Shown piece by piece: positions 45,305 through 57,370 of a DNA stretch of 64,000 bases. Made by a program: the position numbers and the translations under genes. The stretch lies in the NCBI RefSeq assembly GCF_031143425.1, contig NC_090444.1:1314973324-1315037323 (forward strand), in the 5' to 3' direction. The notes beneath the pieces were generated by a model. The model worked only from the letters and a program-made list of their open reading frames with translations. It did not search any database and was not told where the DNA came from. The stretch's first letter is position 1; each line of letters begins with the position of its first letter. The stretch is from Pleurodeles waltl (lineage: Eukaryota; Chordata; Amphibia; Caudata; Salamandridae).

Positions 45305-47429
45305 GCATATGGATCTGGGATGACTGGTTAACCGGTGCCTATTTGACTTATGGTACATGAAGTGTGTACTTTGTGTGATGGAAGCTTGTACTATTTTGGG
45401 TTGTTGTCTATGTGGGAGCACAGGGGAAGCTTGCAGTACTACTACAGCACTGCACTTCTCCTGTGTATGTAACTGAGTAATTCAGTGCCACTGTTTGTGT
45501 TTACCAGCTCTGTCTAAAAACAAAGAAGCTTGTATTGCAGCAGCCATTGTTGTACCAGTTAATACAACACTCCTGCTGGACTGGAACTACTTTGTGGGTG
45601 TTAATAAAGTTTGCGCTGCCATCTATGCTGTCTCCGATGTATGATATTTGGTGAGTCCGCCCTGGTGTAACCCACGCTTTACCTGTGCTCTTTGTGATAA
45701 TGATGCTTGCATTGCAACTGTCTCTGTTGCACCTATTCTGTGCATGAGGAAAACTGAGACCTCCGCTTCTTGTGTTTGTTTTCCAATCTGACCAATGCTT
45801 TCAGTACCACTGAACGTGTCCAAGGTGTTTTCCCTGCCACTGCACCTTGGGTGTATGTGATGGCCATTCGCACTTGGAGTAGCATGGAGGGGTGGCGTTC
45901 TGTTTGTGTGTATTTTGATCTGCTGCTTCATGTAGCAAACCTGCTCTGCATACGATGATATAAAAGGAAATGCCATAAAGGAGATGATTTATCAACTTAT
46001 TCCAAACTCCCCTATATCGGGATCTTTGCACTCACAGGAATCACTGATCAGGACACGCTATTTATGGACCGTGAACCACTACACTGCCTAACTCCCTACA
46101 AGTGTTCGCAGAGGTGGGTGTCTACTATGTCTCCATCGCAGCTCAGCTCAACCATTCTCAATACTCATCTTCTCTTATTTCATGAAGAATGGCTTTAGAA
46201 CAGCGTCAGGATTCTGATCATATTTTTAAAGATTAAACAGCTAATCCACAATGAAGGCACCCTCTTTCTTGCATTATGTGAGTTAGTTTCCCCATAAAAT
46301 AATGATCAATGCATTCACTCCACAATATGAATGTATGGTGATCGGGGCCTAGTGGGAAGGTTTCTGGGTGGGGTTCAAAGGGTTGGGTTGAAGGCTGGGG
46401 TCAGTTAACCAGTATAGAGACAGCGGTAATAGATATGAACTTTCGTTTTGTGATCATGCAATTTTCTTGCCATTGACTGAATGCATTGCTTGCTAAAATG
46501 TGTAAGGGTTTTTGCACCATTGCTCCCAGAAGAAGCTGATTGTTATTACGAACAGAATAAAATTACGCCACTTAGTAGTCTTGTGTCCCTTTTAGAACAT
46601 TTACTTTCAAGAACGGTGCCCTTGACCAAGATTCACATTTTGACTCCCTTGGTTTAATGCAACGCTAACACGCGGACATTAACACGAAAAAACACGAATA
46701 TTCAAGAAAATATTCTGCTAAGATTCATGCCTTAAGGTGGTGGCTGCAGCTACCTATGGGGTTGAACTGTATGTACATGTGTATCCATTATACAGATGTG
46801 AAAATATCTGCCTGGGGTCATTGCTGCACCTGGGTCTTGGTACCCCAACCCCAGTAACTCCGCTAAGGTTAATAGATTGGTGTAAATAGCGTAGTGAACA
46901 TTGATGCGCGTTGCTCACTTCTGTATTAGCTCAAGCTCCAGAGAATTCCTCCTTCAATGAACTGTCTCTGTGTCATGACGGAGGCGGTCACAGCAAACGG
47001 GGCACATGAGGTTGTGTCGTTAAAGCAAGTAGAAAATATCCTCCAAAAGTCTGGATGTTGAGATACTTTTACATTCTATCTTGATAACAGCCCAGACCAG
47101 AAATACCTGGTTCAAAACATCCCAGAACAAGCATTTGCAATGCAATATGTCTCACATTCGCCAGAGTTAGCGCTATTGGTGTTGTAAATGATAATGTCTT
47201 TTATTGATGTGTTTGGTTTGGATTGTAGGGGATGTCTGTGGTGTGGAGTGGACATTTGTGGTTCGTATTTTAATTGTTATTTGTGGAACTGTGCAGAGTG
47301 GAATTGTATGGTACAGAGTGTATTTGTGTAGTGGAATTATGTAGCAGGATGAATATGTTTGGGTGAGAGATACATAAAATAGATAGAAAGGAAGATAGAG
47401 AGGGACTGGTAGTTTACTTAGAAACTGGT
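45305..47429. other. Non-coding, upstream of the first recognised actin-like exon
   Basis: No exon for actin residues 1-84 was recognised on the minus strand. Open stretches at 45623-46031 are chance-like. Confidence 0.35.
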
Positions 47430-48065
47430 GCATGCTTCCCTCACACAGATGGTAGAATGCAAGCTTTCCTCGCACAAAAGGTACAATGCAAGGTTCCGTC
47501 ACACAGAAGGTACAATGCAAGCTTCCCTCACACAGGGGGCACCATGCAAGCTTTCCTCACAGAGAATGTACCATGCAAGCTTCCCTCACACACAGCAGAT
47601 AGTACAGCCAGCAGCAGTGCATGCTTCCCTCACACACAGCAGATACGGTACAGGCAGCAGTGCATGCTCCCTCACAGAGAAGGTACAATGAAGGCTTTCC
47701 TCACACACAGCAGATACGGTACAGGCAGCAGTGCATGCTCCCTCACAGAGAAGGTACAATGAAGGCTTTCCTCACACATAGCAGACACAGTACAGGCAGT
47801 AGTGCAAGCTTCACTCACACACAGAGTAGATACAGCACAGGCAGCAGCAGTGCAGGCTTACTTCACACGCAGCAAATACAGCACAGCAGCAGTGCAAGCT
47901 TCCCTCACACACAGTGCAGATACAGCACAGCAGTAGTGCAAGCTTCCCTCACACACAGTGCAGATACAGCACAGCAGTAGTGCAAGCTTCCCTCACACAC
48001 AGCAGATAAGGCACAGTAGCACTGCAAGCTTCCTTCTCAGACAATGTACAATGCAAGCTTCCCTT
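47430..48065. repeat. CA-rich composite minisatellite
   Basis: Tandem units built on GCAAGCTTCCCTCACACA with AGAAGGTACAAT (28-29 bp) at the start. Longer units of about 45-80 bp with CAGCAGATACAGCACAGGCA follow. At least fifteen occurrences of the CTTCCCTCACA word or variants. Confidence 0.82.
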
Positions 48066-49195
48066 ACATATGGAACATACACATTGCAGGCATTAACCTG
48101 GTAGTAATAAAGTTCCACCAATGGGCAGAGAGGATTCCCAGTGTTGAGGATAATGAAGTAATAAAGTGCTGCTGCTACCAAATAGTATGCATTACTCCCC
48201 ATATTTTGCCTTTTCTTGCTGCACAATTGATTCATTCCTGCCCTATAATTTGTCTTTTGCCAGTCACATATTGTAATCGTACTGAATATACCACTGATTC
48301 AAAAAGACTACTAGGGTTGTGAAAGAAGGCATTTGTTTGGCAATTGAATTTGTATAAAAACATAATTCCTAAATGTGCACCTGGAAGATAAATCAAAACA
48401 CGGAAAACGGTAAAGCACATGGAAGATTAAAAGCACACAGAAAATAAATAAATAAATTAAAGTACAATTTAAAATGTACACATTTATGCTATTGAAAAAG
48501 CACAACCAAGCATTCGCACTGAAGAGAAATAAAAACATGGGGCTGATTGAAAAGCGCAAACAAAATAAAAAGCTAAAGTGTTGTTAACTTTGAAAAGTGG
48601 ATTTTGGTTTATGTAAGCATAAATTATAATCCCTGTTTAAAATGTTGTGTTTTTTTAGGCGACCTACATTTTATATTTTAAACAAAACAAACAACAATAA
48701 AACCACAGCCAAACATGCACACAGAAATTATTATTTCTTTCCACTTTAAAAAGAATTTGTTTAATTTTTGGACCTCAACCTTACAATTTAAAGGAATAAA
48801 TAAAAAGCACAGTTAAAGGTGTGCAGAGAAGACTATTTTTAAATAAAAAGGGCAGAAGTGTACATTGCAAAATCAGGCGCTGGTTGGAGCGGTTGATAAT
48901 ATCTAAATTACTAGTCTATATAACAAAGCAACCTGCTAACCAGACATGCCAATTAAATACTGAGGAGTCTGGTCACAGCAGGGCTGTCTCCACGTGTGGC
49001 ACCCACCAAACCTGCACTAAGAGGTGTGAACCTTGTAGTAAAGTATGTTTAACATACTGAAAAGCGTGGCTGCCATATAACGCTCAACTGACATCTCCTA
49101 CTCCGCCAGTTCTCCAATTGGTATTTGGAACGACAGGTATTTTAGAAGGTGTAACGAGTGTAACGAGTGCTCTCGGTATGTATTCGGTACGGTCT

Positions 49196-49240
49196 TTGTA
49201 TTTGTAATTTGTATTTGTATTTGTATTTGTATTTGTAAAG
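49196..49240. repeat. (GTATTT)n microsatellite
   Basis: Seven or so consecutive TTTGTA hexamers with one shorter unit. Simple sequence. Confidence 0.85.
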
Positions 49241-49349
49241 GGAGAAGCTCACCCGGCTACGGAAGTAAAACATGCCTGGTGTAACAAGAAATATATCCAG
49301 TCAATAACAATGAATTGCAGGTATAGTGGTGCTTCTGGCAGTATTGACT

Positions 49350-50010
49350 ACTAAACATAATAGTGCTCTGGTAGTTCTAAATAAAAATACGTTACTAATA
49401 AACAGCCAGTACGGCTGGGAAATAGAGAATTCAGTTTAAAAGTACACTTTTATCTTACCAACCTTAGTCCTAGCTTATAAACAAATAAATCAAAAAGTAA
49501 AGATCGAAAAGCACAGAGAACATAAAAAGCAAAAGCCTTAATCATGCAAAAACCATGAGTTGTTGTAAAGGAAGCCTTCCCAAGCAGGAGCTGATATATA
49601 TGCCAATGCGCAGTAGCTAAAAAGTAAAAGCCTTTTTGCCACACAAAAAGTGATTTTTTTTTTTGAGACGCTGGTAGAACTGCGAAAGTTAAAAGTGGAT
49701 CGTCTCAGACGGTCCGGTAACTTAAGTCAATGAAATGAATTGTAAGCATAATAATAGTGCTACTGGCAGTTCTAGTTAAAAAACGAGCTGCTAGTAAACG
49801 GCCAGTAGGGTTGGGAAATGTAGAATCCACTTTACAACGCACATGGTTATCCTAGCAACCTCCATCGTAGACGCCAAACCAATGAACCCCAAAGCCCAAA
49901 TTTGGAAAGCACTCGGAAGGTAAACAGCGAAAGCCTTGGTAACCTTCCCAGAGCAGGGGCTGATTTGCAAAGACATGAAAGATCAAAATCGAAAACCGTG
50001 TCCCAAACAT
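49350..50010. repeat. Diverged ~400-bp direct repeat
   Basis: 49369-49470 (TAGTTCTAAATAAAAATACG, then ACAGCCAGTACGGCTGGGAA) resembles 49767-49870 (CAGTTCTAGTTAAAAAACGA, then ACGGCCAGTAGGGTTGGGAA). The following 150 bases keep scattered similarity (GCACAGAGAACATAAAAAGC against GCACTCGGAAGGTAAACAGC). An old tandem duplication. Confidence 0.5.
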
Positions 50011-50482
50011 GTTTATTATTTTAAATAAGCCTAAATTGTAATTCACTTTGATAAGTTTACATTTATTTTTGCGAGCTCAACCTTACATTGTTGTAGAACA
50101 AAGAAACCCAAAACAACATCTGGATGTGCAAACGGAGGAGAAATACATTAATTTTAATTACACTTCAAAAAGTAAATCTAATGTCACCAAACATGTTCTT
50201 AAATTGTAAACAAATAAATCAATATCAGAAAGTGCACGAAAAAAAGCATTTTAATTAAGCAGAAATTCGAATCCACTTTCAAAAATGTACGTTCATTTAG
50301 ACGAGCTCAATCTGCTAAATATAAAAATAACTGCATTCTTTTGTGTGCAAGATTAGTACCCATTGTGCATGGCGAAAATCAGGATCTGCCTGGGAGACAG
50401 GAGGCCGCGGGCTTTAGGATCATGCCCGGCCACAGGGCCTCCGCCTCTCTGATGGAGACTGCAGCTAATGTGTGAGGCAGAA

Positions 50483-51108
50483 AAGCCAGGGAGGAGAAAG
50501 GAAAGGGAGCCTGGGAGGAGAAAGGAAAGGGAGCCTGGGTGGAGAAAGGAAAGGGAGCCTGGGTGGAGAAAGGAAAGGGAGCCTGGGTGGAGAAAGGAAA
50601 GGGAGCCTGGGTGGAGAAAGGAAAGGGAGCCTGGGAGGAGAAAGGAAAGGGAGCCTGGGAGGAGAAAGGAAAGGGAGCCTGGGTGGAGAAAGGAAAGGGA
50701 GCCTGGGTGGAGAAAGGAAAGGGAGCCTGGGAGGAGAAAGGAAAGGGAGCCTGGGAGGAGAAAGGAAAGGGAGCCTGGGAGGAGAAAGGAAAGGGAGCCT
50801 GGGAGGAGAAAGGAAAGGGAGCCAGGGAGGAGAAAGGAAAGGGAGCCAGGGAGGAGAAAGGAAAGGGAGCCTGGGAGGAGAAAGGAAAGGGAGCCTGGGT
50901 GGAGAAAGGAAAGGGAGCCTGGGTGGAGAAAGGAAAGGGAGCCTGGGAGGAGAAAGGAAAGGGAGCCTGGGTGGAGAAAGGAAAGGGAGCCTGGGAGGAG
51001 AAAGGAAAGGGAGCCTGGGTGGAGAAAGGAAAGGGAGCCTGGGAGGAGAAAGGAAAGGGAGCCTGGGTGGAGAAAGGAAAGGGAGCCTGGGTGGAGAAAG
51101 GAAATTGT
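50483..51108. repeat. 24-bp purine-rich VNTR, about 26 copies
   Basis: Unit GGGAGCCTGGGWGGAGAAAG followed by GAAA, with only an A/T switch at one position and a CC(A/T)GGG variant. The unit is a multiple of three and lacks stops, so all six frames are open (up to 297 codons). The encoded eight-residue repeats (for example EREPGRRK) are not evidence of a gene. The flanking 51110-51230 is also purine-rich. Confidence 0.95.
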
Positions 51109-51236
51109 GAGTGCAAGGAAGGAGCACGGGGGGGCCGATGGGGAAGGAAAGCGAGGAGGAGAGATAGGAGGGAGGGGGAGCGAAAGAGAGAAGGAGCAGG
51201 AATGGAGTGAGTGGGAGGGACATGAGTGAGTGGAAG

Positions 51237-53317
51237 CAGGGCCGGCTTTAGGACTGGTGGTGCCCTGTGCAACAGTTTATTGTGGTGCCCCCCCCCAACC
51301 CCATGTCCTCCTCCTCGGTTTCACTCACTACCACCGGCAAATGTGCCCCTCATCTCTCCACCACTCCCCTTTCACATACATTCATGTGTTTTAAAGCACT
51401 TGTAAAGGCTGGCTTTACTAATCCACATAAAATATAGGGGCATATTTAAGAGCCCCTAGCACCATTCTAACGCTACATTAGTGACATTTTATTTACGCTA
51501 ATTTGGCATTATAAGGCCAAAAGCACTGTGCCATATTTACAAAGTGGCGCAATGCATGCACTTTGTATCCCTTTGCGCTACATTATCCCTGCACCAGGCA
51601 TAATGTATTCAAAGGTGGCATATCCCATTGGGGGGGGGGGGCAAAAAAAATCACGCACAGCAATCTGACAGTTTTCTTTGCGTCATTTGTTTCTGGCACT
51701 TTAATGCTTGCTCAGAGCAGGCATTAAAAGGAGGCGTCTGTCACTAGTCCCCTAACTACCTCCATGTTGTGCCGTATTTTAAATATAGCGCACACATGGT
51801 GGCTATGGGGCGCAAGAAAAGTAGTGCAGCACTGTGTGCAGCGCTACTTTTTTCAAATGTGCCCGATAGGGGCATATTTAAGTGCTCCTAGTTCCATTAT
51901 AATGGCACATTAGTGTAATTTTTTTTAAGCTAATGTGGTGTTAGGAGGTCGAAAATGCTGCCCCATATTTACAAAGTGGCGCAATGCATGCGTTGCACCA
52001 CTTTGTCAACCTTTGCGTTACATTATGCCTGCACCAGGCATAATGTATGCAAAGGGAGCATCTCCCCGTTACGGGGCCCAAAAAAATGGTGCAAATGAAA
52101 TCTGACAGATTTCTTTGGATCATTTTTTTGCAGCACTTTTAATGCCTGCTCAGAGCAGGCATTAAAAGGAAGCTTCCATTGGTTACAATAGGCCTCTGGG
52201 TGCTTTGCAAGATTAGCCTCAACATTTTTGATGCTAATCTTGCAAAGTGCCGGACTAACATTTAAAATTCTGAAGCTAGTCCTCTAACTACTGCCATGGT
52301 GCACCGTATTTTAAATATGACGCACACATGATGGTGTTGGAAGGGCGCCAAGGGGCACAAGAAAAGTGGCGGAGCACTGTGTGCAGCACCACTTTTTTTT
52401 AAAGATGCCCCATAGGGCAGGGCTTAATTTGTACAAAAAAAGGCGCTGGTGCCCAAATGCCTCCTCTTAAACATGTGGCTGCTGCTATTTAATGTGTGAA
52501 CACTTAATACAGAGGCAGCATAATCCTGAAGCCATCTTGGGCCTCTTCAAACCATTTACAGGCACTCCATGCACCTTCAGCTCGCTCTTGCGGATTTCTG
52601 CTTTTTCCCCCATTGTGACGCTTTTTCGTTTTTCTATTCCTCCGTCTTTCCTATATGTGTCTTTTTCACGCAGTAAATGTTTGAGGCAGAAAAATAAGTA
52701 CTGCCTTCAAAAATAAGTGCATATTATGCTTATGCCAGGCATAATGTATGCAAAGGGGGCAAAAAATGACAAATTTCTTTGCGTCATTTTTTTCCAGCAC
52801 TTTTAACACCTGCTCAGAGCAGGCATAGGTTACAATGGGCCTCTTGGTGCTTTGCAAGATTAGCGTGAAAATTTTGGACGCTAATCCTGGAAAGCACTAG
52901 TCCCCTAACTTCCGCCATGGTGCGCCGTATTTTAAATATGACGCACACATGGTGGCATTAGGGGGCAGTAAGGGGTGCACGAAAAGTGGCGCTGCACTGT
53001 ATGCAGCCCCACTTTTTGTTAAATATGCCCCATAGTTCTATTTTTTGCAGCAGGCATATTAACCCTCTATGCTACTTTATGTTGAGCCAAAGCTGCCACT
53101 AGGCAAAACTCCCATCCCTCTTTTTAGCAGGCACATTAATCACGAGCAAGCGGTATTTTGACATTTTAATTGTTTCTTGAAGGCTAAACGCACAAGGAAC
53201 TTTTCAGCAGGTGCTTTTAAATTGCAAGTTTCGTAAGTAATTGCTAAACACAAAGCCCCCCCCTAAGGTCAGCACCCGGTGCAGTCGCACCGCCGCACCG
53301 CCAAAAAGCCGGCCCTG
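51237..53317. mobile_element. hAT-like non-autonomous element, copy 2, filled with MITEs
   Basis: Termini CAGGGCCGGCTTT and AAAGCCGGCCCTG are inverted. An exact 8-bp duplication AGTGGAAG flanks it (51229-51236 and 53318-53325). CAGGG-type ends plus 8-bp duplication define the hAT superfamily. Its own sequence is about 480 bp (51237-51434 and 53037-53317), colinear with copy 1 at 43587. The middle is a cluster of later insertions. No transposase. Confidence 0.85.
51435..53036. mobile_element. Cluster of three GGGGCATATTTAA-type MITEs with one further insertion
   Basis: Copies at 51435-51869, 51870-52417 and a 5'-truncated one at about 52705-53036 share ACAAAGTGGCGCAATGCATG, CAGGCATAATGTATGCAAAG, GCTCAGAGCAGGCATTAAAA and TATTTTAAATATGACGCACA. 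Ends are GGGGCATATTTAA and TAAATATGCCCC. Between copies two and three a segment starting CAGGGCTTAATTTG (about 52419-52700) looks like another hAT-type fragment. Confidence 0.7.
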
Positions 53318-53325
53318 AGTGGAAG

Positions 53326-56300
53326 GAAAGGTCAGAATGACAAAGGAAAGCCAAGCAGCTGAGAGGGTGCAGAGAACCCACAAAGTCCCAAAGTGACCAA
53401 AAAAACCAGCCTGATTTATAGCCCTGTGCACAGCTAAGCTAAACTCAGAGCTAAAATATTCTGCAAATGAAAGGGGCAGCTTCCATAATCAGGAGTAGGA
53501 AACAAAAAAACAAAAAAAACAATACCCTGCAGGCCAGATAAGCAGGACAAAGCATCATTTTCAAGTAGTTGGTCCCTGTGCCCATACAGAAGAAAGAGGG
53601 ACAAAGAGGCATGACTGACCACCAGCAAGCAATGATTTTGAAATGACACTTAAACTAACAAATGAAATAGCTGGAAGCCACAGAAGTATACAAGCTCGCT
53701 TATGCTCGACCTAAAAATGAGCAGGTTATACCTTCAGTTTCAAATGGGTACACTACCAGCACATGATTTACAGATAAATTATTCACTTCACCTATGTTAA
53801 TTAATGAGTCAATGATTGTTCTGTGGGCAGGCAGAGAAACATCCATGTGTGCGCTTTATGCTTCTTTGCCTTACGTCATTTGTGGCTCCAAAAAAGTGCG
53901 CAAACCCCTTTATAAACGTTATGAAGTTGTGAAGTTGTTAATTGTCGGGGTACTAGGCCTTTAGGTTTTATAACTACTGTACCAGCGATATAAAATTCAC
54001 TTGCAACATACAATCTAACTAGAGGGCTTGGAGGATATACTTAAAACGAAGATAGAAACATTCGTGTGAGGTATTAATTGAGGTCTGAGTTTGCAAAACA
54101 ACACTGATTGGCGTGATATGTATACTGAAGCTGTAAGGGTTTAAGTGGTGATAGAATGTTATATATTATTTATGTACCTTTTATGTTTTTGTACAAATAA
54201 CTACGAAATATGTTTTGTTTTGGGTATTATAAACCTAAGTGGAAAATCGGTGTTTTTGAACTGTGTTAGCCAAATGAATGTTTTAAGCATGCTTTACCTG
54301 TGCTTTCTGCAGAAAGTTGTCAATGGACTTCTATGATATGAGATACTGTTGCTCAAGACTTGTGGCAATTTTGTATCATTATTTCTGAAGTGCAGCAACT
54401 AGAGGTATCATTGCTCCGTTGTAGAGAGATTAATATTTACATTTGTATGAGGATTATTTAGGTGTATGAATTAGCGAGAGGGGACATCTATTGTATTTAT
54501 CTTTGTGTGTCAAAAATTGGCGGTAGTTGTATGTTGTCAGTTTCAAACACTTTGTACTTTCTTTTTTTTGCCATATTTTGCATGTGATCATAATTCATGA
54601 ACTTTTTTTTGTTGTGGTGTATTGACAAGCACAAAAAATAATTAAATTGATACTTGGTGGAAAAAAAGATGAGGGTGACAACCTCGTCTTCCCGGAGCTC
54701 CGTTTTGCCTATTCATTGAAACCAGTAATTGCACCCCTATTACCTGAAGAATAGAGGACTCCATATAAAGACATGTCCTCTATAAAATAGAAGGATGTTG
54801 TAATCATCTACACGCATCACTTTTACTGTAAAAATACCAGGACACAACCCTTGCTCATTTAAGTGTCACATTCAAAAAAGCTCACTGGCCTGGTATTCCA
54901 CCCTTCCATTAGGAATAACCCATTAATTCAGGACTTCTTTGAGCTCATCTGTGACCTCTTTCCTTCTTTAGAGAATATATTAATCAGAAATCTTAACATG
55001 TGTTGCCTTTTATTGTTTTGTAGGGCATTTGCAAGGCAAGGGGGCACACTACTCCACGGTAGTGCTTGGTTTGACGATTGCCATCTGTCACCGTTCCTGC
55101 AAGTGTAGTGGTTTTATGTCATTTGTGAGAACCAGAGTTGTGCTCATATCGATTTGTCATTGCACTTATATGTGAGTCTGAAACGTAAAGAAGTGAAGGA
55201 AAGAATACTTAAGCATTGAAGCAGGTGAGACAATGGGTTAACCATATGTGTACACATTGTGGCCTACGTGGAAATTGTGTTTTTTAACAGAGACGGCTCT
55301 GCCCACGTTGACCTGTGTGTGGCGCTGTGCATATGCATTTGTTTTAGGAAATCTGCGAGAGCAGATGTGGGCATGGAGACATGTAGCTACCTACTATCTG
55401 AGAGTGGCCTGTATCATACAGTTTAACCAAGTCGAAAGTGAACTAAACCATGGCAAAGTGTGCTTCCTTGACTTAGAATATAAAACCCAGCATTAGCAGA
55501 AAGGGTACAATCTATGTGAATACAGATTATATAGTTGGTTGTAGGATGTGCTCTTCTGTGGGCCTCGCCAAGAAGTGGGGATTATGGGCTCAATTACACG
55601 GTATCCTGTGGGCGGGTTGCCCCGGTGTAGCCAAGGGCAAGCCAGGTTAGATATTATGCAACCAGCTTTGTTGACCCTTCTAACTGTAAGCAACGTATTA
55701 ATGGTAAATAACTAAGCCACCACTTGTGGGAGTAGCGTTCTTTATACAGGCATGCAAGTCCTAAAACATATTAACTAGGTTAGATATTATAGCCACGGTT
55801 CCTTAGTACGTTTTAGTTTAGGCAATGTTTAACTTGACTAAAGATGTACTGGTAATCCTACAAATGATTATAATTCTTTGTGCCCAACAAAATACTTTCA
55901 CTGCAGGTGTGCTGCAAGGAGAATTATAAAGATGTGTACATGAATACAATTTTGTGGCTCTACTTATGGGGCCACGTTTATAATCTGTTCATGTCATATG
56001 TCTCACGTGGATCTCCTTTTGTTTCAATGCAGAACCTAGCTGCTTTCACAGAGCATGTGATCCCACTGATGAGGTTCTTCCTATGAGTACGCTTTAGCCT
56101 GGTGTTGTGCTAGAGCGGAGACAGCTTTATTGTGAATCTCTGTCAGGATACCTGGTCCTCGGAGATGTTTGCAGGGACTGGACAATAGTGCAGGCTAGCT
56201 GAGGGTCTCCTGAGTCACGAGGAAGACAGGGTATACTGACCAGATCAGCTTTGCCTCTTTTAGAACCCTAACAATAAAGCCTCATCTCAACTCAAAGCCT

Positions 56301-56930
56301 TTCTATATAAACACATCCCCCTTCAACACTGCCAGTCCCTTACTCATGACAAAGGCTCCAAACTTGATTGATCATTGCCAGACAGGAAAATATGGAGACC
56401 TCAGAACTTCCTACAGTCAAATCAAACTAACATCTTAACCTACGTATCCCCATGCAGCTCTCCACCCTTTTCCATAATCACCTTATGTTCGCCTCTCCCA
56501 TGTGATACTGAATGCCATTTTGAAATTATATCAAGACTTGATAACGCATGGTGCTTCTCAGAGCAAGGTGTATGTTTTGCAGGCCTGAATGCTTCTGCCA
56601 CTCTGGACACACCACATTGGGGTGCGGGACACTCCACATTGGGGTGCAGGCAGGGCCCAGGCAAGAACTGGGAAGGGAAGATGCACTGCTTTGTCTTCCT
56701 GGGCCCGCCACACAGAAAGGCTCGGAGTCTACCTATCAATTGACCCTCCCTATTCCTGTCCCAGTGAACATCACCTCATGCTTTCTTACATGCTATGCGC
56801 AGGAGAGGGCTGTAGCATACCGGTTTCATCAGGAAGCAGCATCCATGACACCTATTACTGACCCTTAGGATCACAGAACTGTCTGGTAAAGTAGTAGAGA
56901 ACCTACAGAGGCATATGAACAGGATATGGC
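53326..56930. other. Non-coding, nothing recognised
   Basis: No gene, LTR or TIR was found. Short local repeats only, for example ACACCACATTGGGGTGCGGG repeated in variant form at 56609-56655. Confidence 0.35.
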
Positions 56931-56934
56931 CATT

Positions 56935-57370
56935 TAGAACTTTTCATGCGCAGGTGAAACTGTACATGGGCACCAAGATTGCTCTTAGGCATTTGAGTCT
57001 ATTCCTGATCATCTGAGGTTGTGCCTGGGAATTGGGAGTTGTGCCTGGGAATTTGTACAAATGCCTGTACTTTGACCGTGCATGGGCATTTCCAGCTATG
57101 TGTGATTATGTGTGGTGGCATTTGAAGCTGATCCTGGGAAAATTATGGGGGTTACACACATTATAGCTTCTGATCAGGTAACTGAAGCTGTTCCTGGACA
57201 TTTAAACCAATATTGGGTCTTTTGCATCTATTCCTTCGCAATTGAGGCATCAGTTTGGGCATTTTGGGGTTTTCATGGGCATACACCGTCCCAAGGTATG
57301 AGCTCTCTATCCCTATATAAATCATGGGTGCATGTCTGGCATATTAAGGTTATAAGCTGACATATTCCTG
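56935..57370. repeat. Degenerate ~30-bp tandem repeat
   Basis: Variants of TGCCTGGGAATTTG / CCTGGACATTTAAA / CATGGGCATTTCCAGCT recur about every 30 bases. Strongly diverged. Confidence 0.5.

Noticed and set aside
45330..45665. LTR-like end with AATAAAG and TTTGGTGAGTCCGCC
   Set aside because: Resembles the R/U5 boundary and post-LTR of a retroelement, but no partner LTR, primer site or coding region is visible.
50379..51272. 297-codon proline/serine-rich protein on the minus strand
   Set aside because: Pure translation of the 24-bp VNTR. Equal openness in all frames argues against coding.
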